From Aneurinibacillus thermoaerophilus (lineage in GTDB: Bacteria; Bacillota; Bacilli; Aneurinibacillales; Aneurinibacillaceae), in assembly GCF_900099925.1 (NCBI RefSeq), contig NZ_FNDE01000011.1:23764-87763 (forward strand): DNA of 64,000 bases, read 5' to 3'. The translations under genes and the position numbers were made by a program. The notes under the pieces were generated by a model. The model was given only the letters and a program-made list of their open reading frames with translations. It was not told the origin of the DNA and searched no databases. Positions 33,019 to 42,156 of the stretch are shown piece after piece (the stretch's first letter is position 1; each line of letters starts with the position of its first letter).

Positions 33019-34941
33019 ATGAAGATAAGGGATGTTTTTGAGCAGCTTAATACGCGGCTGTTGTGGAGACTCGCGGAAGAGAATGCATGGCCGTTCACAT
33101 TCGGGGAGGCGGAGGCGCCGCTTGATGAAATAGCAGCTTACATAAAGGACGCGCGCACCATTGAGAAGACTTGGCAGGTACTATCCAGAGAGGAAAAAGA
33201 AGTATGGTTGCATTTTTTGTTTCGCGTTGGAGAAGATATTGTGACGTACAGGCAAATGGAGGAATATGCGAAAGCAGTGTCGCCGATTGTTGCATACGCG
33301 GGTCTTACCGGATTACGACGGCGCGGACTTATTTATACGCTGCGGCGTCTGTGGGGGGAAGTAGTATATTTGGCGCCGTATGATGTGCAGAGAGCATGGC
33401 GCGCTTGGCTTTTGCCGCGGGTGCTGTCAGAAACGCAAGCAATATCCGTAGATGCAGAGTTCCAATCTGTTACGCCGCTTGTTCATGTGCTTTTCCGCCT
33501 GTTGCAAACGCATCGCCACAAACCGATCGCGCTTACTAAAAAGAAAACGATGACAATGAAAATGCGTCGCGTTTGGCAGGCAGTTATCCCGTATGCGGAA
33601 GAATGGTTCGCCCCGCTGTATCCGGAAGCGTGTGGAGACGGTGCGGCACGGGAGCGATTTTTTCTGGAATTGCTTGCTGAGATGGATTTATTGCGTGAGC
33701 GGGAGTCAGAAACCGGGCTGGAGTATATTGTCCATGAAACGGCGGCGGCCCGGCTGTTTCATGGCGCGGAAGCGGATGTGCAGCGCCGTGTTTATCAGCA
33801 AGTGAAAGAAAAGCTAGGCAGGCTGGGGCCTTGTAATCCTGTCATTTTGGATTGGATGGAAGCGAAAGGTGTGAACACGTTTTCCCTGAATGAATTGCAG
33901 GCAGCGGAAAATAGGCTTTTGCGGGAGAAAAGCCAGGCCAATCAGTCCAAACACTGGCAGGTGTTTGCCGAAAATATATGCGCTTTGCTTACCGCTTTTG
34001 GATTTATTTCTAGGACGGGAGAAGGAATGGACGCGTCTATGCGCTGGAATATGAATTTGACAGCCAATGAGGAAAATGCCGTAGCGAATTATGGTATCGG
34101 GTATGTCCAACCTACGTTTGAAGTGCTTCTGCTGCCGCATGCATCATATGAGGTGCGCTGGCGTCTTGGCAGGTATGCAGAACTGGTAGAGCAGCAGGAA
34201 GTATGGGTGTTTCGCCTGACACGGCAATCAGTGCGGGCGGTGAAGGGGGAAGAAGAGAACGAAGCGCTTATCCGTTTGCTTGAGCAAATTCAGCTTGAGG
34301 TTCCGGATAATGTACGCGTGCAACTAGAGCAATGGATGCGGAGCGAACCAAGCGTCATGCTCGAACAAGTAGTGCTCGTGCGCTGTCCGGATGCAGAAAC
34401 GGCGCAACAGCTAGCCGCTTTGCCGGAATTTGCTCCGTATTGGCGTGCGAGAATCGGCGAAAAAGATTTTATTGTAGATGCGTCGCAGGAAGCAGCGTTG
34501 CGAGAGGCTTTCACGCTCCGCGAGATAAATATAAACCAAAAAAGCACGGCAAAAGAGCCGAGTGAAGCGGGACGGTTTCCATCGCACGCCTCGCATTCTA
34601 TTGGGTTTGCGGAGAACGGATATAAGATTGAATCTGTATTCCCTGCTTTTGAAGATGTTTTGCCTGAATTAAAAGATGTACCGACGATATGGCACAAAAA
34701 TTTCCAACGATATCATCATTCAACGCTTCGCACGTTGCTTATGACTGCGCGTTCGCTTGGCATCCGACTAAAGCTGGAAATTAATAACCGGCCTATAGAA
34801 AACGCCCGCGTGCTTGATATACGCGCAGAAGGCGGAGCGTATCGGCTGACGCTTGATGCGGAAGGGCGGATGGAGAACATAAATATGGAGAATGTAGGGA
34901 GAATAAAATTAGAGCTGCCCGCCCTTTGGAACGAGGACTAG
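33019..34941 (+). CDS. Helicase-associated domain protein (XPB/Ssl2 N-terminal-like)
   Basis: 640 residues, soluble. It lacks Walker motifs, but the region about 355-480 (YVQPTFEVLLLPHASYEVRWRLGRYAELVEQQEVWVFRLT and VPDNVRVQLEQWM) resembles the helicase-associated Helicase_C_3 domain found in bacterial XPB-like proteins. The C-terminal about 80 residues (YHHSTLRTLLMTARSLGIRLKLEIN) look WYL-like in pattern. Role is unknown, perhaps DNA repair. GAAGGTGG stands 4 bases before the ATG at 33019. The ylbF gene follows by 43 bases. Confidence 0.7.
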   Translation: MKIRDVFEQLNTRLLWRLAEENAWPFTFGEAEAPLDEIAAYIKDARTIEKTWQVLSREEKEVWLHFLFRVGEDIVTYRQMEEYAKAVSPIVAYAGLTGLRRRGLIYTLRRLWGEVVYLAPYDVQRAWRAWLLPRVLSETQAISVDAEFQSVTPLVHVLFRLLQTHRHKPIALTKKKTMTMKMRRVWQAVIPYAEEWFAPLYPEACGDGAARERFFLELLAEMDLLRERESETGLEYIVHETAAARLFHGAEADVQRRVYQQVKEKLGRLGPCNPVILDWMEAKGVNTFSLNELQAAENRLLREKSQANQSKHWQVFAENICALLTAFGFISRTGEGMDASMRWNMNLTANEENAVANYGIGYVQPTFEVLLLPHASYEVRWRLGRYAELVEQQEVWVFRLTRQSVRAVKGEEENEALIRLLEQIQLEVPDNVRVQLEQWMRSEPSVMLEQVVLVRCPDAETAQQLAALPEFAPYWRARIGEKDFIVDASQEAALREAFTLREININQKSTAKEPSEAGRFPSHASHSIGFAENGYKIESVFPAFEDVLPELKDVPTIWHKNFQRYHHSTLRTLLMTARSLGIRLKLEINNRPIENARVLDIRAEGGAYRLTLDAEGRMENINMENVGRIKLELPALWNED

Positions 34942-34984
34942 GCAGAGAATATGCAACATGGTACAATGATACCGAGGTGAGAAT

Positions 34985-35467
34985 ATGTCAGGTCAGACAG
35001 CGACTGTATCACCGCTTGATTTTTATGAAGTGATGGAACGAGCGCATCGCATCGGAGAGCAGCTCGTGGCCTCTGAGGAAATGAAACGGTACCTGGAATT
35101 CCGCAGGCGGATGGAACAGGACCCGGAGGCGGAAGCGAAGATTGCTTCCTTCAACCGCATGAAGGAAGCGTATGAGGAAGTGCAGCGATTCGGAAAATAC
35201 CATCCAGATTATGATAGAGTCACTCGCGAGATTCGGCAGAAAAAAAGAGAGATGGAAAAAGTAGCAACTGTCGCCGCTTTCAAAAAAGCGGAAAATGACC
35301 TGGATGAGTTGTTGTACCGTATCAGCCGCACCATCGCTGACGCGGTTTCTGCGAGCATTAAAGTGCCGAGTAACAATCCGCTGTATGAATTGGCGGGTGG
35401 TGGCTGTGGTAGCGGCGGGTGCGGGACGGGCGGTAGTTGTGGCTGCACCGTTAAAAAGGGGATATAA
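34985..35467 (+). CDS. ylbF: YlbF/RicF, regulator of sporulation, competence and mRNA processing
   Basis: 160 residues of the YlbF/YmcA (Com_YlbF) helical family (about 10-125), followed by a Gly/Cys-rich tail GGGCGSGGCGTGGSCGC with four cysteines. In B. subtilis, RicF with RicA and RicT forms a complex carrying Fe-S clusters that stimulates RNase Y maturation and Spo0A activation. The tail fits cluster binding. GAGGTGAGAAT precedes the ATG. ylbG follows after 266 bases, the gene order seen in Bacillus. Confidence 0.9.
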   Translation: MSGQTATVSPLDFYEVMERAHRIGEQLVASEEMKRYLEFRRRMEQDPEAEAKIASFNRMKEAYEEVQRFGKYHPDYDRVTREIRQKKREMEKVATVAAFKKAENDLDELLYRISRTIADAVSASIKVPSNNPLYELAGGGCGSGGCGTGGSCGCTVKKGI

Positions 35468-35733
35468 AGATGGGAGGCTGCTCCTTCTGTCTTGCAAGGG
35501 CCGCTTGAGAGATCAGGCGGCCTGATGTACATTTGATTTAATATGTCCGCGCTTTTGCGGGCAGAGATAGGAATGTCAGAATGGATGATATTATATTCTT
35601 GATACAAGCAAGTGAGGTTTTATAGCGTATAAGTTAGAACTAAGGGAACTTATAAAGTTGTCATTTTTTAGAGCCTCAGTGTTTGATAACAATCATCGCT
35701 GATGGATACTATACGAAAAAGGAGAGTCGGAGA

Positions 35734-36051
35734 ATGAGAGAGCGACGTGTCGGGCTTGCGGTGTATGTCAAGAATATCAAAGTGGCTCGTAACTTGCGCA
35801 AGTTTGGCAATATTCATTACATATCCCGTAGGTTGAATTATGTATCCATGTATATCGCCGCAGATACGTTAGAAGAAACGATTGAGAGAATTTCCCGGCT
35901 TGACTTTGTTACTAAGGTGGAGAAGTCTTACCGCCATGAAATTCCGGTACATTATGATAATGCAAAGCCAGATAAAGCGAAAGAATTCGACTATAAAATG
36001 GAAGAATCGCAAATCTTGTCTATCGCCAGGGGAGGAGCAATCGAACGATAG
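35734..36051 (+). CDS. ylbG: YlbG family protein (DUF2129)
   Basis: 105 residues. MRERRVGLAVYVKNIKVARNLRKFGNIHYISRRLNYVSMYI is the typical YlbG opening; function is unknown. AAAGGAGAG lies 8 bases before the ATG at 35734, better than the upstream in-frame ATG. It follows ylbF, as in B. subtilis, although the next genes (ylbH, coaD) are replaced here by uspA. The 265-bp ylbF-ylbG gap holds only weak hairpins. Confidence 0.88.
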   Translation: MRERRVGLAVYVKNIKVARNLRKFGNIHYISRRLNYVSMYIAADTLEETIERISRLDFVTKVEKSYRHEIPVHYDNAKPDKAKEFDYKMEESQILSIARGGAIER

Positions 36052-36079
36052 ATGAGAGAACAGGCAGCATTCCGTTTCG

Positions 36080-36093
36080 TAACAAAATTGTTA
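36080..36093. promoter_or_regulatory. TAACAA-AA-TTGTTA operator-like site upstream of uspA
   Basis: Nearly identical to the core of the palindrome at 2331-2344 (GTAACAAA then TTGTTA in both). It is about 90 bases before the uspA start, in promoter position. The shared motif suggests one regulator for uspA and the YpuI-like gene. Confidence 0.4.
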
Positions 36094-36180
36094 TAGTTCC
36101 CCTTTTTGTTTGTTGGAAAACAGTGTAACATTGTTTTAGAATAATAGGGAAGGGATTTTGCAGAATGGGGGAAGTAATGT

Positions 36181-36627
36181 ATGTTTCAAAAAATTTTAGT
36201 AGCAATTGATGGCTCTGAAATGGGAGAAAAAGCGCTAGATGTGGCGCTTGCCATCGCAAAAGAAGAGCAAGTTGAACTCAGCTTGCTTCATGTGGGAAAA
36301 GAAGTTGTCGTTTCGCCGTATATGGTCGGAGAAATGGCTTATATTTCTAAACATTATGATATTGATTTTAATGAAGCGATGAGAAAAGAAGCCGAAGAAT
36401 TGCTAAATAAGGCGAAAGCAAAAGCCGAGGCGCAAGGGGTGGCGGCAACGCCTGTCTATCTAAAGGGAGATGCGGCACGGCAAATCGTGGATTACGCGGA
36501 TAAAAATAAATATCAGCTTATCGTGATCGGCAGCCGCGGGCTGAGTGGCTTTAAGGAAATGATGCTCGGCAGCGTTAGCCACAAAGTGTCGCAGCTAGCG
36601 ACCTGCCCGGTGTTGATTGTGAAGTAA
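36181..36627 (+). CDS. Universal stress protein (UspA family)
   Basis: A 148-residue cytosolic protein. The N-terminal KILVAIDGSEMGEKALDVAL and C-terminal VIGSRGLSGFKEMMLGSVSHKVSQLATCPVLIV carry the G-2X-G-9X-G-S ATP-binding motif, so it is of the ATP-binding class. It is monocistronic. A TAACAA-type inverted repeat lies upstream. Confidence 0.93.
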   Translation: MFQKILVAIDGSEMGEKALDVALAIAKEEQVELSLLHVGKEVVVSPYMVGEMAYISKHYDIDFNEAMRKEAEELLNKAKAKAEAQGVAATPVYLKGDAARQIVDYADKNKYQLIVIGSRGLSGFKEMMLGSVSHKVSQLATCPVLIVK

Positions 36628-36645
36628 TACAATGCAAGCAAAAGG

Positions 36646-36682
36646 AAATCATTCCTGTTTTTTAGCGGGGATGATTTTTTCT
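36646..36682 (+). terminator. Intrinsic terminator
   Basis: AAATCATTCC / GGGGATGATTT with an 11-base loop and a T-run follows uspA. Confidence 0.7.
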
Positions 36683-36718
36683 TGTCTTTTTTTAGGAAGA
36701 CAATTATACTTAAAATCA

Positions 36719-36737
36719 GATAATGAGAATCATTTTC
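36719..36737 (+). promoter_or_regulatory. Fur box
   Basis: GATAATGAGAATCATTTTC matches the Fur consensus GATAATGATAATCATTATC at 17 of 19 positions. It lies 29 bases before the start of the large lipoprotein gene, so it should impose iron repression on that locus. Confidence 0.85.
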
Positions 36738-36765
36738 ATAATAGAGGATAGAGGAGTGAAGGGGT

Positions 36766-38871
36766 TTGCAAGAGAGAAAGAAAAAATACCCGTTTCGCAC
36801 GGTCATGTCGATAAGCTTAGCTTCCGTGCTTGCATTTATGAGCGGCTGCGGTACGAATGAAAAGGCAGCCATGACAGGGGAAGACACTAAGGCGAAGAAA
36901 CAGGAAGCGAAACAAAACGTTTCCGTACCGGTTAAAGATTATACTTTTGATACGGCCGGCAATATGTTTGCCTATACGGAATTTGAACTGTCGGGCGAGC
37001 CGATGGTAGAAGCGCTTGGCTTAGATCTGGATGTGCTGGATGCGGCGAAAGTTGATCAGCCGACTGTCTTTGATTACACGGCCGGAATTGAATCGTATGA
37101 GTATTCGGAAGAGGCGATGTACGAAGTTGTGGAAAAATCAGGCCTTGGTCTTCATATGATTCACGCGCCAATGATCAAACAATTGGCGCAGAAGGCGGGC
37201 AAGAAAGAGAATGAAATGTTGGCGCAGCGCTTTATTGAGTTGGCGAATGCTGCAGGACATAAGCCGGATGAAATTCCGCGCAACATGTATCCGACGTTTA
37301 TTGAGTACAGCAAAGGCGATCCGCACTATATTCAGCCTGTGGACACATCGAAATTTGCCGACGGTGAGAACGGTACATACATTCCGAAATATCAGGTCGA
37401 CTTTAAAACGCTGCGGTGGGATCGCGATAAGATGGATAAAACGCTGGTTCCGGCTGCGTATGGCTCCGTCTTTTTGAAACAAGCGCTATGGGCGAGCGAC
37501 TTTTTAGGAGCAATGCACACGATAGACACGGAAGAGGAAGTGGAACCAAAAACGGATAAAGATGACGAAAACCCGAACATTGCCTTTGGCGGAGACTCTA
37601 CTGATGGTCTTCAAGGTTTAATCATGTCCGAGCAGATGTGGAACAAGGCTGCATATATCCGGGATTCCCTGTTTTATAATCCACAAACCGGAAAACTAGG
37701 CAAAGCGGAAGGCGCTTCTTATGATCCGAAGAAGCAGCTTGTGTACCTGCCGCATGCCATTGCCGTTACGGAAAACGGAGATAAGGAATATACGGCAGCT
37801 ACGTCGCTTGAAGTGAAAGATCCGCGCAGCTTGCTACAGGATCAGTGGCTGATGTTATGGGCTTTGTCTGAATACTTTGGTATGACAGATCAGCGGGAAG
37901 CTAATGCAAACACGAATCCGGCATTCCGTGCCGTATATGACGGAAAGCCGTTCCCGGCTGCGCCGAAGCAAAATATTGATAACCGCGCAGATAACGATAT
38001 TCGCTCGGATGATCCGTATTCCATTAACCGTGACCTGTTGTTGCAAATCTTCAAAAATATTCAGATGATGCACTGGAATGATAAGGAAGGCGTGTTTATT
38101 GCTGAACATGATGGTAAGCAGCAGGGCATGCATATGGATACATTTGATGCCGCATATGCTATGGAAGCGTTACGCATTTTCCAACGTGCGTTTGATGGCT
38201 TACCGGTTGGCTACGCCAGCGGGGACGATGCCAAAGGATTGGAGACAAAAGAAGGAAAAGCCGCGCTTGACATGATCCGCAAGCAGGCTGACTTTATCAT
38301 TTCCAAGATGATTGATGAAAAAGGATTGGTGGCTAACGGTTGGACAGTGGGCAAAGGCAAAGACGCAGATGCGCCGACACTGAAGGCACAAACCGGCGCC
38401 ATCCGTGGCTTGACGGCTGCGTTTCTAGCGACTAAAGATCCAAAATATCGTGAGGCAGCACGGAAAATTTACGCGGCTATGGATAAATACATGTGGGACG
38501 ATAAAGTGAAAGCATATAAAACGTCAGGGGATCAATACGAGTATGATGCCGTTGTCGCAGGCGGTGTTTCTGGAGCATTACGTATGGGTATTGCTTCCCT
38601 GCATAACATAGAAACCGATAAAGAAAAGATTCCGGCACTTGATCGCAAGACCATTATTTCGCGCTACGTCGATTTTTACGATCGCGTAATTGATGGCCCG
38701 GCGCTTGACCAGGGCATGCAGACGAGCGAATTCTGGGATACTGGAGACTTTTATAAAGAAGGCGACAAGTCCGGTAATACAGATGGTGATAACGTGCCAC
38801 AGATTCAAGCCGGTCACGGTAAATATGGTATCGCGCCGGTACTTGTTCCGGTTGAGGTGAAAAGCAAATAG
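36766..38871 (+). CDS. Large Fur-controlled lipoprotein of unknown function
   Basis: 701 residues. The signal peptide ends in lipobox FMSGC (Cys about 28), followed by a Lys/Glu-rich linker and a long helical body (about 55-700) with repeated helix-turn patterns (LLQDQWLMLWALSEYFGM, FDAAYAMEALRIFQRAF, GAIRGLTAAFLATKDPKYREAARKIYAAMDKYMWD), suggestive of an alpha/alpha-toroid. No catalytic motif was recognised. The start is TTG at 36766 with GAAGGGG close upstream. The di-heme cytochrome lipoprotein gene follows, so both may act in iron-limited growth at the cell surface. That link is inference. Confidence 0.75.
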   Translation: MQERKKKYPFRTVMSISLASVLAFMSGCGTNEKAAMTGEDTKAKKQEAKQNVSVPVKDYTFDTAGNMFAYTEFELSGEPMVEALGLDLDVLDAAKVDQPTVFDYTAGIESYEYSEEAMYEVVEKSGLGLHMIHAPMIKQLAQKAGKKENEMLAQRFIELANAAGHKPDEIPRNMYPTFIEYSKGDPHYIQPVDTSKFADGENGTYIPKYQVDFKTLRWDRDKMDKTLVPAAYGSVFLKQALWASDFLGAMHTIDTEEEVEPKTDKDDENPNIAFGGDSTDGLQGLIMSEQMWNKAAYIRDSLFYNPQTGKLGKAEGASYDPKKQLVYLPHAIAVTENGDKEYTAATSLEVKDPRSLLQDQWLMLWALSEYFGMTDQREANANTNPAFRAVYDGKPFPAAPKQNIDNRADNDIRSDDPYSINRDLLLQIFKNIQMMHWNDKEGVFIAEHDGKQQGMHMDTFDAAYAMEALRIFQRAFDGLPVGYASGDDAKGLETKEGKAALDMIRKQADFIISKMIDEKGLVANGWTVGKGKDADAPTLKAQTGAIRGLTAAFLATKDPKYREAARKIYAAMDKYMWDDKVKAYKTSGDQYEYDAVVAGGVSGALRMGIASLHNIETDKEKIPALDRKTIISRYVDFYDRVIDGPALDQGMQTSEFWDTGDFYKEGDKSGNTDGDNVPQIQAGHGKYGIAPVLVPVEVKSK

Positions 38872-38892
38872 GAGGCTATCCTCCTATTTTTG
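38866..38892 (+). terminator. Terminator-like hairpin overlapping the lipoprotein stop codon
   Basis: AAATAGGAGG-CTAT-CCTCCTATTT with five Ts. The TAG stop of the lipoprotein gene lies in the left arm. It would reduce, but need not abolish, read-through into the cytochrome gene 43 bases downstream. Confidence 0.7.
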
Positions 38893-38934
38893 CTGTTTAT
38901 TATTATAGAAAAAGAAAATGCGGGAGCAGAAAAA

Positions 38935-40914
38935 ATGAGGAAATGGAGAATTTGGATTGCCGCCGCGTTCGTTCTGTTAATGATGCTGAGCGGATGCAGC
39001 GAGAAAGAGACTGTAACGCAAGAAACGGTGACGCGCAATGCCCCGGTTTCAAGCAATAGCATTGTCAAAAATCGGGCCGGGGATGTATTGTACACGGCTA
39101 ATATTGATGTTAACACCGTATCGGTGATCGATGTGAAGCAGAACAAAGTTACCGCAGAGATTGCGGTAGGCCGTGAACCGCGTCAATTGGCGTTAAGCCC
39201 GGATGAAAAAACGTTGTACGTTACGTGTATGTTTGACAACAAAGTTGATGTTATTGATATCGCCGCCAAAAAAGTGACGGCGTCGATTCCGGTCGGTATC
39301 GAACCGTTTGGCATCGTGACGAGTCCGGACGGAGGAAAAATATATGTTAGTAATTACCGTTCTTCCACATTGTCTATCATTGACCCTGAGAAACGAGAAG
39401 TAACAAAAACGATAAAAGTTGAGGAACGACCGCGCGGGCTGGCGTTAACCGCGGACGGAAAAAAACTGTATACGGTTCACTATTTGTCCGGGCATATTAG
39501 CGTGGTTGATACTTCCAAAGAAAAAGTGGGAAAAATAATCGCTTTAGCTCCTTCTCCGGATAAAGAGGATCGCAAAAAGAGCCAGGGGCTTCCAAATACG
39601 GTTGAGCAATTCGTGATTGCGCCTGACGGTAAGACCGCTTGGGTACCGCATCTTGTAACAAATACAGATACGCCGATTCATTTTGAGGAAACTGTTTTTC
39701 CGGCGATTTCGGTTATCGATCTTGAAAAAGATGAAGAAATCAAGCAGGAACGTAAACAATTATTTGAGAAAATGGATGTGCGAGATGTAAAAAATGAAAC
39801 GATAATCGTGTCTAATCCGGCCGATGTAGCATTTATGCCGGATGCAAGCAAAGCGTTCGTGCTTATGTCGGGCAGCGAAGATTTGGTTGTATTTGACTTG
39901 GTCCGGGGCGGTAAGGCGACTCAAATCGTGCGGCGCATTCCGGGCGATAACCCGCGGGGGATGGTGCTGTCGAACGATGGAAACGAACTGTATGTGCACA
40001 ATGCAATGAGCCACAGTTTAGCTCGCATTGAAACGGGCGGGAATGAGGCATATGCGGAAGCGAAAGCAAAGCCTGAAACGTTGCGGTTGATTGCCAAAGA
40101 TTCATTGCCGCCGCTTGTCCGGAAAGGGAAAACCATATTTTTTAGCGCGAATAGCGATAAATTTGCGGCACCGATTACGGGGAATAACTGGATGAGTTGC
40201 GCGTCTTGCCATGCGGACGGGGACATTAACGGATTAACACTAATGACCCCGAAAGGTCCGCGTAACGTACCGAGCAATGTGCTGGCGATGCGTACCGGAT
40301 TGTTTATGTGGGACGGCAGCCGGGATGATTTTACGGATTATCTGTTGACCGTACAGGGGGAGATGGGCGGTTTGACAGCGTATGATCCGGGCAAACCATT
40401 ACCCCCGAAAGTTGAAGAAATGTTTACCGCTTTGAAAGCATATCTGGAGTACTCGGATTCGTTTCCGGTGCCGAAAAGTCCGTACCGTAACCCTGACGGT
40501 ACACTAACTGTGAAAGCGCAACAGGGTAAGGTGTTGTTTGAAGGCAAAGCGGGCTGCATTACGTGCCATGCCGGAGAGACGATGACCGATAGCGTAAAAG
40601 CGGTGGATGCGACAGGCAAGCTGACGACAGCTAATACGCAATTCCTTCATGATGTTGGTACAGCAAGCCAGCTTGATAAAGGTACACCAGGCGATCCGCG
40701 CGCCAACTACACCAATCCGCGGAGCAAGGAATTGTTTGATACGCCGACATTGCGCGGAGTATGGGCTACTGCGCCATATTTGCACGATGGTAGCGCCAAA
40801 ACGATTTACGATGTGCTTGTTACGCGTAATAAAGAAGGGAAGCACGGAAATGTTAAGGGGTTGTCCGACGAAGAAATTTCTGCCCTTATTGAATATGTAA
40901 ATTCACTTGAATAA
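38935..40914 (+). CDS. Beta-propeller and di-heme cytochrome c lipoprotein
   Basis: 659 residues. Lipobox LSGC is followed by a YVTN/YncE-type propeller (about 40-390; blades such as VSVIDVKQNKVTAEIAVGREPRQLALSPD and KIYVSNYRS). A cytochrome-c-peroxidase/MauG-like C-terminal part has two heme sites, Cys422-Ala-Ser-Cys425-His426 and Cys541-Ile-Thr-Cys544-His545. It is anchored outside the membrane. It could be a peroxidase or an electron donor/acceptor, for instance in ferric reduction; the Fur box upstream of the preceding gene favours an iron link. GGGAG precedes the ATG at 38935. Confidence 0.85.
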   Translation: MRKWRIWIAAAFVLLMMLSGCSEKETVTQETVTRNAPVSSNSIVKNRAGDVLYTANIDVNTVSVIDVKQNKVTAEIAVGREPRQLALSPDEKTLYVTCMFDNKVDVIDIAAKKVTASIPVGIEPFGIVTSPDGGKIYVSNYRSSTLSIIDPEKREVTKTIKVEERPRGLALTADGKKLYTVHYLSGHISVVDTSKEKVGKIIALAPSPDKEDRKKSQGLPNTVEQFVIAPDGKTAWVPHLVTNTDTPIHFEETVFPAISVIDLEKDEEIKQERKQLFEKMDVRDVKNETIIVSNPADVAFMPDASKAFVLMSGSEDLVVFDLVRGGKATQIVRRIPGDNPRGMVLSNDGNELYVHNAMSHSLARIETGGNEAYAEAKAKPETLRLIAKDSLPPLVRKGKTIFFSANSDKFAAPITGNNWMSCASCHADGDINGLTLMTPKGPRNVPSNVLAMRTGLFMWDGSRDDFTDYLLTVQGEMGGLTAYDPGKPLPPKVEEMFTALKAYLEYSDSFPVPKSPYRNPDGTLTVKAQQGKVLFEGKAGCITCHAGETMTDSVKAVDATGKLTTANTQFLHDVGTASQLDKGTPGDPRANYTNPRSKELFDTPTLRGVWATAPYLHDGSAKTIYDVLVTRNKEGKHGNVKGLSDEEISALIEYVNSLE

Positions 40915-40923
40915 GCGATACGT

Positions 40924-40955
40924 AAGCCGTCTTAAAAGCAAGGCGGCTTTTTTTG
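40924..40955 (+). terminator. Intrinsic terminator
   Basis: AAGCCGTCTT / AAGGCGGCTT with a short loop, then seven Ts, ending the cytochrome locus. Confidence 0.88.
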
Positions 40956-41028
40956 TGTAAAATTTTAGGAAAGTTATTTAAAATTTACCAATATATGGTA
41001 TAATTTATAAAAAAAGGAGGTTGGAATC

Positions 41029-42156
41029 ATGGTTGAAGATGTAACGGGATATGTGACAGAACTGATCGAAAAAGGAATCGAATATGGCGCAAGCGATATC
41101 CATTTGGAACCAGTGCCTGAAGGGATCATGGTTCGGTTTCGTCTCGATGGCTATTTGCAGGAGATGGAATGGAAGGAAGAAGGGTGGGGACCGCCGCTTG
41201 TTTCGCGCATTAAATTAATGAGTGGGATGGACATTGGCGAACGCAGATTGCCTCAGGACGGTGGCTTCGCATTTCAGACAAAAAGTCGGGAAGGTAGAAG
41301 CAGCTCTATCGATGTGCGGGTAGCTACATTACCGACGATTTACGGGGAGAAGATCGTGCTACGCCTTTTGCCTCATGATACGAAGTATCGCTCGTTGGCT
41401 TCGCTTGGCATGAACGAAACGGATGTGTTGCGAGTGCGCCGGATGCTTGCGAAGGCGCAGGGAATGGTTTTGATTGCAGGTCCGACAGGAAGCGGAAAGA
41501 CGACGACCATGTATACGATGTTGCATGAATTGCAGCAGCGTGGGCGGAACATTGTGTCCTTGGAGCAGCCGGTTGAATATCGTATCCCGGGTATTAACCA
41601 GGTGCAAATTCATCCGCGGGCCGGTCTGTCCTTTCATGAGGGGCTGCGGGCGGTGCTGCGGCAGGATCCTGACGTGATTCTGGTTGGCGAAATCAGGGAC
41701 AAGCCTACCGCAGAAGTGGCAGTGCGAGCCGCGTTAACTGGTCACTTGCTTCTTTCCACCATTCATACGCTTGACGCAGTAGGTACTGTTTTGAGGTTGT
41801 TGGATATGGGGATTGAACCTTACCTTGTTAGTTCGGCGCTTACCGGGGTGATTGCACAGCGTCTTATCCGCAAACGATGCCTGCGTTGCTACGGTCGAGC
41901 TGTGGATTGTACGGCCTGCCACAGCACGGGCTTTCAGGGGCGTGTCGGCGTCTACGAAGTGCTGCAAATTGATGAAGAGTTTCAGCCGTATATTTTAAAC
42001 CGTTGTTCTGCGGCCGTAATGCGTCGATATCTGGAGGAAAGTGGATTCGTATTTCTTTCATCCCTTCTGGAACAGAAATTGGCGGAAGGGGTGACGGAGG
42101 GAGATGAGCAGGGGCAATATCAAGCGTATGTTCCGACGGGCGCGCTGGCCCGATGA
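41029..42156 (+). CDS. comGA: Competence type IV pilus ATPase ComGA
   Basis: GspE/PilB-type secretion ATPase of 375 residues powering the DNA-uptake pseudopilus. Walker A GPTGSGKT is at 151-158, Walker B ILVGEIRD and the Asp/His boxes follow. Two Cys pairs (CLRC and CTAC) near the C-terminus are the usual zinc site. AAAGGAGG precedes the ATG. It opens the comGA-GB-GC-GD-GE-GF-GG operon. Confidence 0.95.
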   Translation: MVEDVTGYVTELIEKGIEYGASDIHLEPVPEGIMVRFRLDGYLQEMEWKEEGWGPPLVSRIKLMSGMDIGERRLPQDGGFAFQTKSREGRSSSIDVRVATLPTIYGEKIVLRLLPHDTKYRSLASLGMNETDVLRVRRMLAKAQGMVLIAGPTGSGKTTTMYTMLHELQQRGRNIVSLEQPVEYRIPGINQVQIHPRAGLSFHEGLRAVLRQDPDVILVGEIRDKPTAEVAVRAALTGHLLLSTIHTLDAVGTVLRLLDMGIEPYLVSSALTGVIAQRLIRKRCLRCYGRAVDCTACHSTGFQGRVGVYEVLQIDEEFQPYILNRCSAAVMRRYLEESGFVFLSSLLEQKLAEGVTEGDEQGQYQAYVPTGALAR

